Source: Coxiella-like endosymbiont
GTDB lineage: Bacteria > Pseudomonadota > Gammaproteobacteria > Coxiellales > Coxiellaceae
Direction: 5' to 3'
Assembly (NCBI RefSeq): GCF_024730665.1
Contig: NZ_CP084737.1
Span: 517,501-581,500, forward strand
DNA length: 64,000 nucleotides
Both the position numbers and the translations under genes were made by a program. Of this stretch, positions 43,047-53,566 are shown one piece after another (the stretch's first letter is position 1; the number at the start of each line of letters is the position of its first letter). Below the pieces are notes generated by a model. That model was not told the origin of the DNA and ran no database searches. It saw only the letters and a program-made list of their open reading frames with translations.

Positions 43047-44516
43047 CCAGATTAAACCATCTTTCACAGCAGTATATCCTTGTCTATAGCCTTTCTAATG
43101 AATAACCTAATGATTCTAGGCTTTTGGAATACCTTCGTCACTGAAAATTTTCTTTACTGCTTTGTAAAATAATGTCGTATTTTGTAATGTATAAAATCAC
43201 TAAAACTAAAAGGCTGATGATCATTACGCCAAATCAAATCGCTTGTAACTATAACGAATGCTAAATCACCTAAATCCTCCGCTACTAAAAACACCTATAT
43301 TGCCGAATATTCAACCAAAGTCATGGTCTCAAAGATACTTCAGATACGGGATTTCAAGTAACTACACTTTTAAAATATTTGAAAATATTTGCCACGGGGT
43401 TCATCTCTTAACTTGCCTTCATCACCCCTCCACCCACTAGTTCTTCCTATAACGTCTTTTAGTAAGACGTATGAAAAGAAAGGAAACACACAAACCAACG
43501 GGGGCTACAAGAAGCAGCTATGGCTTTGATCGATGTTTCCGAAATGGTATATCAGCGGAATAATCACTATCACTAAAATACAAAAGGAAATTATTTTTTT
43601 ACTATTTATAGTAGTACATAGATCACGTACAAATAGTAAACCAATGATAATAGCAATCCCACAAAGAATGATGAATATTTCAGTGATCTTGACCAATGAA
43701 TTAATTGTATATGGTGCTAATGTTCGTTGAAATAACTAAAGATCTCAACTTATAATTCTCCTTCGTAAATACATAATTCCTGGATTAAGTACTTCGGTTT
43801 CGTTTCGCACAGACCAACGTCATACTGACGCAATTATCCTATGAAAATTCCAAATTCGCGCAAGATCTTGCAGGATTAATTAGGATATTAATTTGCAAAT
43901 CAAAGTGTCAAATAAATTCGTCAATGCTCACATCGTTTATAAAATCAACATAACAAAAGGCATAGCTATATTTTATGGGTTCCTCTCATAATATGTGCTG
44001 AGGTTTATTGCAACCGCCGAATTACATCGACAATCATCAATCCTTATCGGAGTTGTCAAAGATTTACACAGCGTCACGACGTACTTTCCTTTTCACTCTA
44101 ACGAATAATCACTAAATATCTAGACGGCATCCGCTCACAAATTAATATCCGACAAGACAACAACTGTACCCTTTCATCCAAATATATTTTTTCTTTACTT
44201 AATTCAATCATGCTAATGACCCCAATCGTGTGATTGCTTATCAGATAAGAATAGGGTATAAAGAGGAGTTCTGTGCCCCCTTTATATATTCGATTTGGCT
44301 ATATTTTATTCACTTTTATGAACGTGGGAATCAAAGGTCAATCGGTTGCTACTAACTATGGGTATTCATGTCTTTTTTCCCCATTATTCGGCTTTCTCTT
44401 CTTTGTACTCTATGGTCAATTCTTTTGGTTACTGTCTTTCCTATGATCTTCACATTTCCAACGCTTTCCTTTATCATTTTTAATAGTTGAGAAATTGCGA
44501 AATTGTAGGAAATTTC
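43047..44516. other. gene-poor region between rnpB and the M20 gene
   Basis: 1.5 kb. A minus-strand ORF of 63 codons (43505-43696) encodes two hydrophobic segments and reads IIPLIYHFGN at the end of the second. This faintly recalls the two-helix start of CcmI-type proteins, but it is too short to call. No other gene is seen. Confidence 0.5.
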
Positions 44517-45968
44517 ATGAACAGTCAAATTTTTGAAAAAAATATCGAGAAAATTCATCAAGATATTTCTACCACCTGGGACAAAAGCATCATTCCTGAA
44601 CTCGTTAATTACATTAAGATCCCGAATAAATCGATTTTTTATGATTCGGACTGGAAAGCTCATGGCTATATGGACGAAGCTATACAACTGGTCGTTGGTT
44701 GGTGCCGAAAACAACCCATCAAAAACTTGCAATCAGAAGTGGTTCAATTACACGAGCGAACACCTCTTTTATTTATCGAAATTCCTGGACAGATTGATGA
44801 AACTATTTTGCTATACGGACACATCGATAAGCAGCCTGAAATGCAAGGCTGGGAGGAAGACTTAGGCCCGTGGAAACCAGTTTTAAGAGAAGATAAATTG
44901 TATGGCCGCGGTGCCGCAGACGATGGTTATGCTGTATTTGCCGCATTAACAGCTATCGAGACATTACAGCGCTATCAAATCCCTCACGCTCGCTGCGTTG
45001 TTATCATCGAAGCCTCTGAGGAAAGCGGTAGTATTGATTTGCCTTCCTATTTAAGTCATCTGAAAGATCGTATTGGAAAACCGAATTTAGTCATCTGTTT
45101 AGATAGCGGCTGTGGTAACTACGAACAACTGTGGTGCACTACTTCCTTACGCGGCAATATCAGCGGTACATTAAAGATTGAAGTCTTGAAAAACGGTATC
45201 CATTCAGGATTAGGAAGCGGCATTGTACCCTCTCCTTTTCTAATTTTACGTCAGTTACTTGATCGCATCGAGGATAGCCGGACTGGAGCTATCATTGTGG
45301 ACGAATTGAAAGTAGCGATTCCGAAGCAACATCAAGAACAATCTAAAAGAATTGCTGAAAATATAGGTCAATTAATTTCTTCACACCTTCCTTTTTTGCC
45401 TAATGTCAAACCGATTACTTCTAATTCTCTTGAATTATTGTTTAACACTTTTTGGCGCCCACAATTGAGCGTAACTGGCCTTGATGGGCTACCCCCTGTT
45501 GCCAACGCGGGTAACGTGACCATTCCTTCTTTGAGCGTCGTGTTGTCCTTGCGTACGCCTCCAACGCTAGATACAGAAAGAGCAGCACGGGTATTGAAAG
45601 CCATATTTGAAAAAGACCCTCCTTTTAACGCACAGGTCTCTTTTTGCTTTGAATCTGCAGCAGCCGGCTGGGTAGCGCCGAGTTTAAGTGAATGGCTTGC
45701 GCGAGCCAATGAAAAAGCTTCCCAGCAATTCTTTAAAAATCCAGCAGCTTATCTCGGTGAAGGCGGCACAATCCCCTTTATGGGCATGCTTGGCCAAATG
45801 TTTCCAAAAGCCCAATTTATGATTACAGGTGTTTTAGGACCGCTCTCAAATGCGCATGGCCCAAATGAATTTTTGCATATCTCGATGGGGAAAAAAGTAA
45901 CCGGCTGTGTAGCTTCTATAGTGGCTGCTCATTGTACGCATTATAGTTCAAATATAGATAGCAAGTAA
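44517..45968 (+). CDS. M20 family metallopeptidase (dipeptidase-like)
   Basis: Cytoplasmic zinc peptidase or deacylase of the M20 family. LYGHIDKQP (about 104-112, His and Asp zinc ligands) and YGRGAADDGYAVFA (about 131-144) are followed by IEASEESGS, the catalytic Glu pair region, and LVICLDSGCG. GTIPFMGML with a later His region near the end completes the second zinc half-site. The start is set at ATG 44517 with AGGAA 5 nt upstream, giving 483 residues. The in-frame TTG at 44487 lacks this. It resembles the larger M20 dipeptidases rather than DapE or ArgE. The substrate is unknown and the gene is intact. Confidence 0.9.
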   Translation: MNSQIFEKNIEKIHQDISTTWDKSIIPELVNYIKIPNKSIFYDSDWKAHGYMDEAIQLVVGWCRKQPIKNLQSEVVQLHERTPLLFIEIPGQIDETILLYGHIDKQPEMQGWEEDLGPWKPVLREDKLYGRGAADDGYAVFAALTAIETLQRYQIPHARCVVIIEASEESGSIDLPSYLSHLKDRIGKPNLVICLDSGCGNYEQLWCTTSLRGNISGTLKIEVLKNGIHSGLGSGIVPSPFLILRQLLDRIEDSRTGAIIVDELKVAIPKQHQEQSKRIAENIGQLISSHLPFLPNVKPITSNSLELLFNTFWRPQLSVTGLDGLPPVANAGNVTIPSLSVVLSLRTPPTLDTERAARVLKAIFEKDPPFNAQVSFCFESAAAGWVAPSLSEWLARANEKASQQFFKNPAAYLGEGGTIPFMGMLGQMFPKAQFMITGVLGPLSNAHGPNEFLHISMGKKVTGCVASIVAAHCTHYSSNIDSK

Positions 45969-46433
45969 GATTCTCAGGAAAAATTTTAAAACTGCATCCT
46001 AAAAAATACTAACCGCATAAAAAGAGCGAGATTCTCAGAACTGGCGCTTAAAATAAGGTACATCGATTTGTTTGCCAACAGCGGGTAATAAACGTATAAG
46101 TGATGAAGGTAGTGTATGGAATGCAAACTAAAAATCAGTGCTAGGTTAACATTGAAATAAGATAATCAACATTTTTCATCAAAAATAAAATCTTTTGTTA
46201 AAAAGATAGCATTTCACCAGTATTTCTTACATATTTAGATAGGGCAGGTAATTGGCTAAATGCGACACAGCAAGTACCACTACCAAAGTGATTACTCAGA
46301 TGGATAGAAAATCTTGCCATCCCTTAAATGTTACATGATAGACACGATTATTACACGATTAGCTTATTGATATTAATAGTTGAACCCTTTGTTTGCTGAT
46401 TTTTGATTCTCCTGATATAGTTTGGTTCCTAAT
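45969..46433. other. intergenic region before nadB
   Basis: 465 bp with no ORF of interest. Nothing else recognised. Confidence 0.6.
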
Positions 46434-48043
46434 ATGACAAATAGCAAACTCATGTCTACTTATGATGTCTTGGTTATTGGCAGTGGTGCTGCAGGTCTCA
46501 GCCTCACCTTAAGCCTAGCGGATGAGGCGCGAGTTGCTGTCATCAGTAAAGATGATCTTATCGACGGCTCTTCTCCACATGCCCAGGGAGGAATTGCCGC
46601 TGTGATGAATACCGATGAAGATAGTATAGATCTCCATATACAAGACACTTTAAATGCAGGAAGTGGCTTGTGTGATGTTGAAGTGGTAAAAGCTACAGTA
46701 ACCCAAGCCAAATTAGCTATTGAGTGGCTGATACGACAAGGTGTTCGATTTTCTACCGATGGTGATCATTATCATCTCACTCAGGAAGGAGGACACAGTC
46801 GACGGCGAATCTTACACGTTGCTGATAAAACAGGGGCGGCTATTATAGCAACGTTAGTTGAACAAGTAAAAACCCATCGTAATATTGATTGTTTCACTAA
46901 ACATACTGCAGTTGATTTACGTCTTAAACATAATCGTTGTGTTGGGGTGTTGGTATATAGCAACCAACAACAACGAATGCTAGTATTTAATGCGACATGT
47001 ACGGTGCTTGCAACAGGAGGGTCTAGTTTTGTCTATTTGCATACTAGTAACCCATCTTGTACGAGCGGTGATGGTATTGCAATGGCTTGGCGCGCTGGAT
47101 GCCGTGTGGTCAATCTGGAATTTAATCAATTTCATCCTACCTGTCTTTATCATCCTAGTGCTAATTATCATTTAATCACTGAAGTCGTTCGTGGTGAAGG
47201 GGTTATTTATTACTGCCCAACGGCGAGCGCTTTATGCTGCGTTATGATAAACGCGCTGAAATGGCGCCAAGAGATATTGTTGCTCGCGCCATGCATACTG
47301 AATTAAGAAAGCATCAGCTCGATTGTGTTTACTTGGACATTAGCCACCGCCCTGCCGATTTTATCAAAAAAACTTTCCCTACTATTTATTCGACATGTCT
47401 GAAATTCAATTTAGATATGACAAAAGAACCATTACCTGTTGTACCAGCCGCACATTATACTTGTGGCGGTGTAATGACGGATTTAAATGGTCAAACGGAT
47501 ATTCTAGGTTTATATGCTATAGGTGAAGTAGCATACACGGGATTACATGGCGCTAATCGAATGGCAAGTAATTCGTTGTTAGAATGCCTAGTTTTTGCTG
47601 CCAATTGTGCACATGCTATTAAAAAGCATCGTCGCGAAAGAAACAATCCATCAAAAAGAATATATTACGTTGACTCCTGGATTCCTACTTTCTCTGGGAT
47701 GGAAGAGGAAATTTCTACTGAGACCTTAACCCAGCGCGTACGTAAAATTATGTGGGATAATGTAGGAATTATTAGAAATAATACAAGTTTAAATAATGCA
47801 AAAAAAGAATTACAACCAATGTTTCAACAAATTGAAACCATTTTCTGCAATCAACAACCACTTAGCAGGTCGCTCATTGAACTTCGCAATATAATCACGG
47901 TAGCTATGCTGATAATAGAAAGCGCTCTCTATCGAAAAGAAAGTCGTGGTTTACATTATAATACAGATTATCCACAAAGTAGTAGCAGCCAGGTAACAAA
48001 CACTATCTTGACCCCCTCCTCCTCCCACACCTACCTCAATTAA
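46434..48043 (+). pseudogene. nadB: L-aspartate oxidase, one frameshift
   Basis: FAD enzyme oxidising aspartate to iminoaspartate, the first step of de novo NAD synthesis. VLVIGSGAAGLSLTLSLAD is the FAD loop, HAQGGIAAVM (about 49-58) and TQEGGHSRRRI the active-site segments, and NQFHPT lies near residue 240. The frame breaks at 47199-47202, four G where five would read GEGGYLLLPNGERFMLRYD. The rest holds HYTCGGVMTD and the C-terminal helical domain ending SRGLHYNTDYP. ATG 46434 is chosen over the TTG at 46422. The repaired length is 536 residues, normal. nadC is also present in this window (50345-51172). Confidence 0.91.
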
Positions 48044-48370
48044 TGTCAATCATGTTCGCTGTAACTATCTAAAAGAGACTTAGGCCCCCTGGCAATTAAA
48101 ACGATTAATAATGTCAATGCCTGCGCTTGATATACTTGATATATCAGAAATACTAGATATACTTGATATATCAGAAATACTAAACAAAATAAATAGCGTG
48201 TCATCATCGTTTTATTCCTTAATTTTACCATACAAATTTTTTCCATCTGCATTTTGAGATTCTAATGTTCTGCATATTTAATAGAAAATAACTGATTGTA
48301 TTCTAAAAGGAAAATCCTACATAAATAAAAAATACGGTAAAAAACGAGAAAATCGGAGTTGGAATAACAG
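48044..48370. other. intergenic region with a tandem repeat
   Basis: 327 bp between convergent nadB and sixA. Its only notable content is the 27-bp duplication at 48129-48182. Confidence 0.6.
48129..48182. repeat. 27-bp perfect tandem duplication
   Basis: Two identical adjacent copies (48129-48155 and 48156-48182), each beginning GATATACTTGATATATCAG. Within each unit ATATACTTGATATAT is near-palindromic. Probably a recent slippage or recombination duplication. Confidence 0.85.
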
Positions 48371-48847
48371 TCACTCTATTTTATCCGGCACTAAATCAGG
48401 ACGTAATACCCAATTTAGGATCCAACGGTTTTGAAATCGTTCTAAGCAAACCACTGTTGCAGGTGGAAAAAGTAAAATATCAGGATAATTGCTGCCTAAT
48501 ATCAACGAGCTGACCAATTGCGACATAAAAGGCATGTGACCGACTAACAGAGTGTCATCATGCCACTCTTGAATTCGACCAATAAGCGGTGCTGTTGGGT
48601 AGTCTGATCCTAATAATTCGCATATTTCTACTAGTTGATCTTTCGCCACAGCCTCAGCTAGAACAACGGCGCTTTGTTGGGCGCGCAATTTACCGCTGTG
48701 CATTACATGAACAATACGTATATCTCGGTGAGCTAGGTACATAGCTATTCTATTAATTTCCTCAATCCCTTTCTGAGTGAGTGGCCGTTCACCATTTGTA
48801 TTAGGTGACTGTTCTGCATGACCATGACGAACACAATAAAGTTTCAT
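48371..48847 (-). CDS. sixA: SixA-like histidine phosphatase
   Basis: Phosphoglycerate-mutase-fold phosphatase that removes phosphate from phosphohistidine. The catalytic RHG is at residues 7-9 (YCVRHGHAEQ). The second half-site is LLVGHMPFMSQL near 99-110, with the second catalytic His. HSGKLRAQQSA near 50-60 carries the conserved Arg. The 158 residues are the length of SixA rather than of longer family members. E. coli SixA acts on HPt domains or PTS protein; the substrate here is not known. It is intact and has no operon partners. Confidence 0.85.
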   Translation of the reverse strand: MKLYCVRHGHAEQSPNTNGERPLTQKGIEEINRIAMYLAHRDIRIVHVMHSGKLRAQQSAVVLAEAVAKDQLVEICELLGSDYPTAPLIGRIQEWHDDTLLVGHMPFMSQLVSSLILGSNYPDILLFPPATVVCLERFQNRWILNWVLRPDLVPDKIE

Positions 48848-48932
48848 TTAAACTCCATAATTAGAGATGGAAGTCCGATTCTATACCTCTCCTATTGGAA
48901 TATAAATCTTAAATATAATGATTGATTAGCTA

Positions 48933-48962
48933 TTGACAGGAGCACTTGATAGTCCGTAGAAT
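48933..48962 (+). promoter_or_regulatory. promoter of the tRNA-Ala/tRNA-Glu genes
   Basis: Perfect TTGACA at 48933-48938, an 18-bp spacer and TAGAAT at 48957-48962. The region after the -10 (GCCCCGAG) is G+C-rich, the type of discriminator often linked to stringent control of stable-RNA promoters. The tRNA begins about 10 nt after the expected start. Confidence 0.7.
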
Positions 48963-48978
48963 GCCCCGAGTTCCTGCC

Positions 48979-49051
48979 GGGGCTATAGCTCAGCTGGGAG
49001 AGCGCTTGTATGGCATACAAGAGGTCAGCGGTTCAACTCCGCTTAGCTCCA
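48979..49051 (+). tRNA. tRNA-Ala (GGC anticodon)
   Basis: Acceptor GGGGCTA with TAGCTCC (one G-T pair), D arm GCTCAGCTGGGAGAGC, anticodon stem CTTGT/ACAAG around ATGGCAT with anticodon GGC, T arm GCGG/CCGC with TTCAACT. Discriminator A. CCA is not encoded. Confidence 0.95.
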
Positions 49052-49184
49052 TTTGAGTCCTCGCTGAAGCTACAAAGTTATTAAGGTAGGAGCTACAAAA
49101 ATAAGAATCGTAAAAATAGACCTGTAAAAAAGCGCTGCGAATACAGAAGTCCTGTGTTGTAATAAAGGATAAAGGCATCATAGG

Positions 49185-49260
49185 GTCCCCATCGTCTAGA
49201 GGTCTAGGACATCGCCCTTTCACGGCGGTAACAGGGGTTCGAATCCCCTTGGGGACGCCA
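49185..49260 (+). tRNA. tRNA-Glu (TTC anticodon)
   Basis: Acceptor GTCCCCA with TGGGGAC, anticodon stem CGCC/GGCG around CTTTCAC with anticodon TTC, T loop TTCGAAT. Discriminator G and an encoded CCA at 49258-49260. It is 133 bp after tRNA-Ala and probably in the same transcript. Confidence 0.95.
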
Positions 49261-50344
49261 TTTTTCAATTGCAATAGAAAGAAAAGAGGAATAGCTTGTG
49301 CTGATTTCATCTAACGTGGGATTTAGTAGGAAAAGTGACGGCACTATTTAATTTCGATAAATATAAGATAAGGTTTTGTCAACAATGATAGAGGATCCAC
49401 TTGTTTTGACAGTGTTAGAGAATAGAGGAACTGCGCCTTTTCTGGAAATTCCTCTGTACTTTTATACACTTTCGTACGATTGACACAATCTATTCCATAA
49501 TTTCTTTTCAGAGATTTTTATGTAACTTCTTTGACTGCACTTGAAGAAATTAATGAGAGGCAATTGACTATTTTAAATTAGAGTTTAGTGCTTCTGCTTT
49601 TTTCTTTAGCTCTTTCATTAATTCTATTGATTTTTCAAAAATAGATTAATAAGTCTCTGAATCATTAATCTGTTAAATAGAACAATAAAGCTGATAACGC
49701 TCAGATAAAATAAAAAAGCTTACTTCCTAAAAAGCTTTTCCTATTTTTCAGGTAATCGTTGTTGAATCCGAAGATATTTAAATGAAAATGTCGCGTCTTA
49801 TCTATTTTTTAATTAGCTTAACCGAACTTATTAGATAGCGGAATGTCCTGATTCGTATTTACTTTATATAAAATCATCTAAAAAGTTTTGTTATGTTTAA
49901 ATATTTCGGAAACAATAGATAGAAATAAAATTTCTTTCAAATTATCATTTTTATTTAAATAATATGATGATTTCAAAGATAATAATTCCAGATTATTAAG
50001 TCTTTAGTATACTCAGCAAATAATTTAGCGTTAAAAGCTACTTTTTTATCTGTCATTTTCGAGCAATCACTTGTTTTATTGTTATTGTAATAATTAATTG
50101 GATATTACCCAAAATCTAATTCTCTATCCTTAACTAACATTTTTGTACCGTATAAAATACATTTTTCTCTAGTTAAATAAAATAGATTGTTAATCATTAA
50201 AAGTCATTACAAGATTCATATCAACGTAAAAAATAAATTAATTTTTTTTAGTATAAGAATTTAATTTAAAAATTTTATAGAAATTATTATTAATCCAACT
50301 AATTGAATGGACAATAGATGAGAAGGAGGGAGCCAGAAAAATAA
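49261..50344. other. gene desert between tRNA-Glu and nadC
   Basis: 1.1 kb of AT-rich DNA with no ORF of interest and no recognisable remnant. A weak A/T-rich hairpin near 49715-49740 (AAAAGCTT) is the only structure seen. Confidence 0.6.
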
Positions 50345-51172
50345 TTAAATAAAAATTCGCATCGAAAGATCAATAGCTTGAATGTGCTTCGTCAATGCTC
50401 CAACTGAGATAAAATTAACACCAGTTTCCGCAATTTCGCGAATATTTTCTAAATTTATATTACCCGAAATTTCTAGTTCTGCCCGGCCTTGATTAATAAC
50501 AACGGCTTTTTTTATTTCATTAATATCGAAATTATCTAGCAAAATAATACCGGCGTTTGCGTTTAGCGCTTCATTAAATTCATTGATATTTTCTACCTCT
50601 ACTTCTAGTGGTTTATCCGGATGATGATTTCGCGCTTTTTGAATAGCCTTTGTAATTGAGCCGCAACTAATAATATGGTTTTCCTTAATAAGGTAAGCAT
50701 CATATAATCCCATGCGGTGATTACTACCCCCTCCGCAAAGAACAGCGTATTTCTGAGCATAGCGTAAGCCGGGAAGAGTTTTCCTGGTATCCAGTAACTG
50801 GGTAGTCGTGCCTTTTAATTTTTCAACATATCGTTTTACTTCCGTCGCGGTGCCAGATAAAGTTTGTAACCAGTTGAGTATCGCTCGTTCACCTGTCACG
50901 AGAGCTCGGGCTTTTCCAACTAATTCTGCCAACGTCTGACCTGAACTAATTGCTTCTCCGTCTTTTACCTTCCAATAGATTTTCAGATCAGGATCAACGT
51001 ACTTATATACAGCTTCTACCCAAGGGATACCGCAGATAATAGCATCCTCACGCGAAATAATGGATGCTTTTGCCAAATAATTTTCTGGAATTAATTCAGC
51101 CGTAATATCGCCACTACCAACATCTTCGGCGAGACTCCATCGAGCGGTGTTTTGAATGAGTGTCAACTCCAT
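50345..51172 (-). CDS. nadC: quinolinate phosphoribosyltransferase (decarboxylating)
   Basis: NadC turns quinolinate and PRPP into nicotinate mononucleotide. EDVGSGDITAELIP near 15-28 and ILNWLQTLSGTATE near 100-113 are family motifs. The catalytic core follows: DTRKTLPGLR (about 127-136) and CGGGSNHRMGLYDAYLIKENHI (about 147-168). EVEVENINE and IILLDNFD follow with active-site Glu and Asp. ATG 51172 is used; the codon before it is TTG. The 275 residues are normal and intact. nadB, the first enzyme of the same pathway, is in this window too but frameshifted. Confidence 0.96.
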   Translation of the reverse strand: MELTLIQNTARWSLAEDVGSGDITAELIPENYLAKASIISREDAIICGIPWVEAVYKYVDPDLKIYWKVKDGEAISSGQTLAELVGKARALVTGERAILNWLQTLSGTATEVKRYVEKLKGTTTQLLDTRKTLPGLRYAQKYAVLCGGGSNHRMGLYDAYLIKENHIISCGSITKAIQKARNHHPDKPLEVEVENINEFNEALNANAGIILLDNFDINEIKKAVVINQGRAELEISGNINLENIREIAETGVNFISVGALTKHIQAIDLSMRIFI

Positions 51173-51188
51173 CAATGAGAACGTTTTT

Positions 51189-51935
51189 TTACTTTAAGTT
51201 GCTTTTTTTCTGCCAGCTCTTATTACACAACGACCATAAAGTCGTGATGGGACCAGAGATGACATATATAAAACAAAGAAATAACAGGGTATCCGGGGGA
51301 TCAAAAGAAACAAGCGCCAGGATTAAAATAACTGACAAAATAACCACAAATGGAATTCGATTGTATAAATTGAAATCCTTAAAACTACGGTACCGAATCG
51401 TGCTAACTTTTAATAATCCGAGAAACACCGCCGCTATTAGTAAAGGGAAAGCGATTGCCTCACCAGCGATATGGTAAGCATTGCATAGTAAAACTATACT
51501 CGCTACTAAGGCTGCCGCTGATGGGGTAGGTAGTCCCTGAAAATAGAGCCTGTCGACTTTTTTAACTTGCACATTGAAGCGCGCCAACCGCAAAGCAGTG
51601 CAAGCGGTATAAATGAAAGCAGTCAACCAACCAAGTTTTCCTACCACGTTGAGTGACCAGGTGTACATTACGAGGGCGGGCGTGATCCCAAAACTCACCA
51701 TATCCGATAAGCTATCGAGTTGCACCCCAAATTCGCTCTGAGCATGAAGTAGGCGAGCAATTCGACCATCCAGACCATCCATAATTAATGCCACAAAAAT
51801 GGCGATAGCCGACATCTCATAATGGCCTTTAATAGCAGCCACAATCGCATAAAAACCAGAAAACATTGCGCTAATAGTAAAAAGATTAGGGAGTAGATAA
51901 ATGCCGCACACCCTAAGCTGCTTTATATCCGTCAT
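51189..51935 (-). CDS. pssA: CDP-diacylglycerol-serine O-phosphatidyltransferase
   Basis: Integral membrane enzyme making phosphatidylserine, the precursor of phosphatidylethanolamine. The CDP-alcohol phosphatidyltransferase signature is complete: DGLDGRIARLLHAQ then SEFGVQLDSLSD (about 52-77), that is DGxxARxxxxxxxxGxxxDxxxD. Several hydrophobic helices precede and follow it. The 248 residues are the size of the Bacillus/alphaproteobacterial type PssA, not of the unrelated peripheral E. coli enzyme. It is intact, ends 16 bp from nadC and is likely co-transcribed with it. Confidence 0.93.
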   Translation of the reverse strand: MTDIKQLRVCGIYLLPNLFTISAMFSGFYAIVAAIKGHYEMSAIAIFVALIMDGLDGRIARLLHAQSEFGVQLDSLSDMVSFGITPALVMYTWSLNVVGKLGWLTAFIYTACTALRLARFNVQVKKVDRLYFQGLPTPSAAALVASIVLLCNAYHIAGEAIAFPLLIAAVFLGLLKVSTIRYRSFKDFNLYNRIPFVVILSVILILALVSFDPPDTLLFLCFIYVISGPITTLWSLCNKSWQKKSNLK

Positions 51936-52034
51936 TAACTACCCTGGCAGAATTAGTTAAAGTGCTATAATATTTGTGAATTCAAACTATACCATAGATT
52001 TCATCAGTTAGAGAGAGCAGCACACAGGTATCTC

Positions 52035-52313
52035 ATGAAAAACGATCAACCGAAAATAATTATTGAAGGAGTGACAGAGTCTGGAGAAACTTTCCGCCCC
52101 AGTGACTGGGCCGAGCGCATGAGTGGTACGTTATCCACTTTCCACAAGCATCGAATTCATTATTCACCAATGCTTCAACCTTCTGTAAAGGATGGCCACA
52201 AATGCGTTGTCATTGACCCATATCTTAAACAATCTAATCCAGAACTTTATAAATCTATAATAAAATTTGCTAGGGCTAATAACTTACGGATCTGTAATGA
52301 AGATCTTGATTAA
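52035..52313 (+). CDS. DUF3579 family protein
   Basis: Complete 92-residue protein. It shows the family pattern IIIEGVTESGETFRPSDWAERMSGTLS near the N-terminus and YSPMLQP plus CVVIDPYLKQSNPELY in the middle. DUF3579 proteins occur in beta- and gammaproteobacteria and have no established function that I know of. There is no signal peptide or membrane helix, so it is probably cytoplasmic. Its end overlaps the start of the cardiolipin synthase-like gene, suggesting translational coupling. Confidence 0.85.
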   Translation: MKNDQPKIIIEGVTESGETFRPSDWAERMSGTLSTFHKHRIHYSPMLQPSVKDGHKCVVIDPYLKQSNPELYKSIIKFARANNLRICNEDLD

Positions 52314-53485
52314 TTCAAGGAAAAATGACTCTATGGAAGGTGGCTCACCCGTAACGACCTACCAAGAAAAGGTATTCACAGACGGGCAGAAACATTTTAA
52401 CTCGTTACTCACTGATATTGCTAACGCTAAATATTCGATTGATTTAGAAACTTATATGTTTCATAACGATCCTTTAGGTAGACGTGTAGCCATTCAGCTC
52501 TCAGAGGCTGCTAAACGCGGCGTTAAAGTTCGAGTGATGGTAGACGGCGCTGGCAGCCCATCGTGGAGTGCCAACTTTGCGTATTTCTTGGAAAAAGCCG
52601 GCGCAAAAACCAAAGTATTTCATCCTTTCCCGTGGCAACTGTGGAATTGGAGTCGCTCTGTCATTAAATTACCGTTTCTATTAAAATGGATTTATTTGAT
52701 TTTAAAAATTAATTTTCGCAATCACCGCAAAGTTTGCATTATCGACGGAAAAATTGCCTATATTGGCAGTCTCAATATTTGTAAGCATCATCTATCAAAA
52801 GCCGAAAGCGGTGACGCATGGAGAGACACTTCTGTACGGATATCTGGTATTTATTTAACTGAATTAAACAAAGCCTTTGAGGCGGCCTGGTATCATCGCA
52901 CAATTCAAGAGCGCCTACGTGAAATTTTCAGACAGGTACGAAAAGACCCCTGATTCGCTTAAATTACACACGTCATCGACGCCGTATTCTTTATAAAAAT
53001 TTACTACGAAAAATAGTGCGCTGCAAATCTCGCATTTGGATTACCAACGCTTACTTTGTTCCAGATAATTTTTTACTAAAACGTCTAAAAGATGCTGCTC
53101 GCGCCGGCGTAGATGTTCGTATCTTACTGCCGCGTAAATCTGATGTCGTGATAATGCCATGGGCATCATCTACCTTCTATGATAGCCTGCTAAAAGCAAG
53201 AGTAAGGATTTTCGAATACTTGCCAAGTATGCTCCATGCGAAATCATTAATACTCGATGACTGGATGCTAATCGGCTCTAGTAATTTAAATCATCGTAGT
53301 CTTATTCATGATTTAGAAGCCGACATTAATATTGCTTCTGACGAATCAAAAAAGTATTAGAACGACAATTTCTAGAAGATCTTAAAAATTCTCGGGAAAT
53401 TTCTTTAGATAGTTGGCAAACTTTACGCCCATGCAGACAACGGATTATGGGCCGCCTGTTGCTTTATATGAAATATTGGATCTAA
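52297..53485 (+). pseudogene. cardiolipin synthase-like PLD family protein, two frameshifts
   Basis: Phospholipase D superfamily enzyme, probably a cardiolipin synthase. First HKD motif: NHRKVCIIDGKIAYIGSLN in the first frame. Second: LHAKSLILDDWMLIGSSNLNHRS. Breaks are at 52947-52950 (four C, five needed: KDPLIRLNYTRH) and 53348-53353 (six A, seven needed: SKKVLERQFLEDL). The end is YMKYWI. The repaired length is 396 residues. There are no N-terminal membrane helices, so it is closer to ClsB-type than ClsA-type. The start is uncertain: ATG 52297 overlaps DUF3579; ATG 52333 is also possible. Confidence 0.86.
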
Positions 53486-53566
53486 ACAACAACCATCACC
53501 CAATTTGGAGAACTCGATCTAAGAACAGCGTAATAATCCACGAGAATAAGAAAATAAAAAATGCCA

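Noticed and set aside
42746-43105. 119-codon plus-strand ORF
   Set aside because: Lies antisense to RNase P RNA, whose conserved core explains the sequence.
43505-43696. Two-helix ORF as a ccmI fragment
   Set aside because: Only the hydrophobic pattern and YHFGN-like end agree; too little evidence.
48990-49310. 106-codon minus-strand ORF
   Set aside because: Covers the tRNA-Ala and tRNA-Glu genes in reverse; its VRTPVTAVKGRCPRPLDDGD-like text is translated tRNA.
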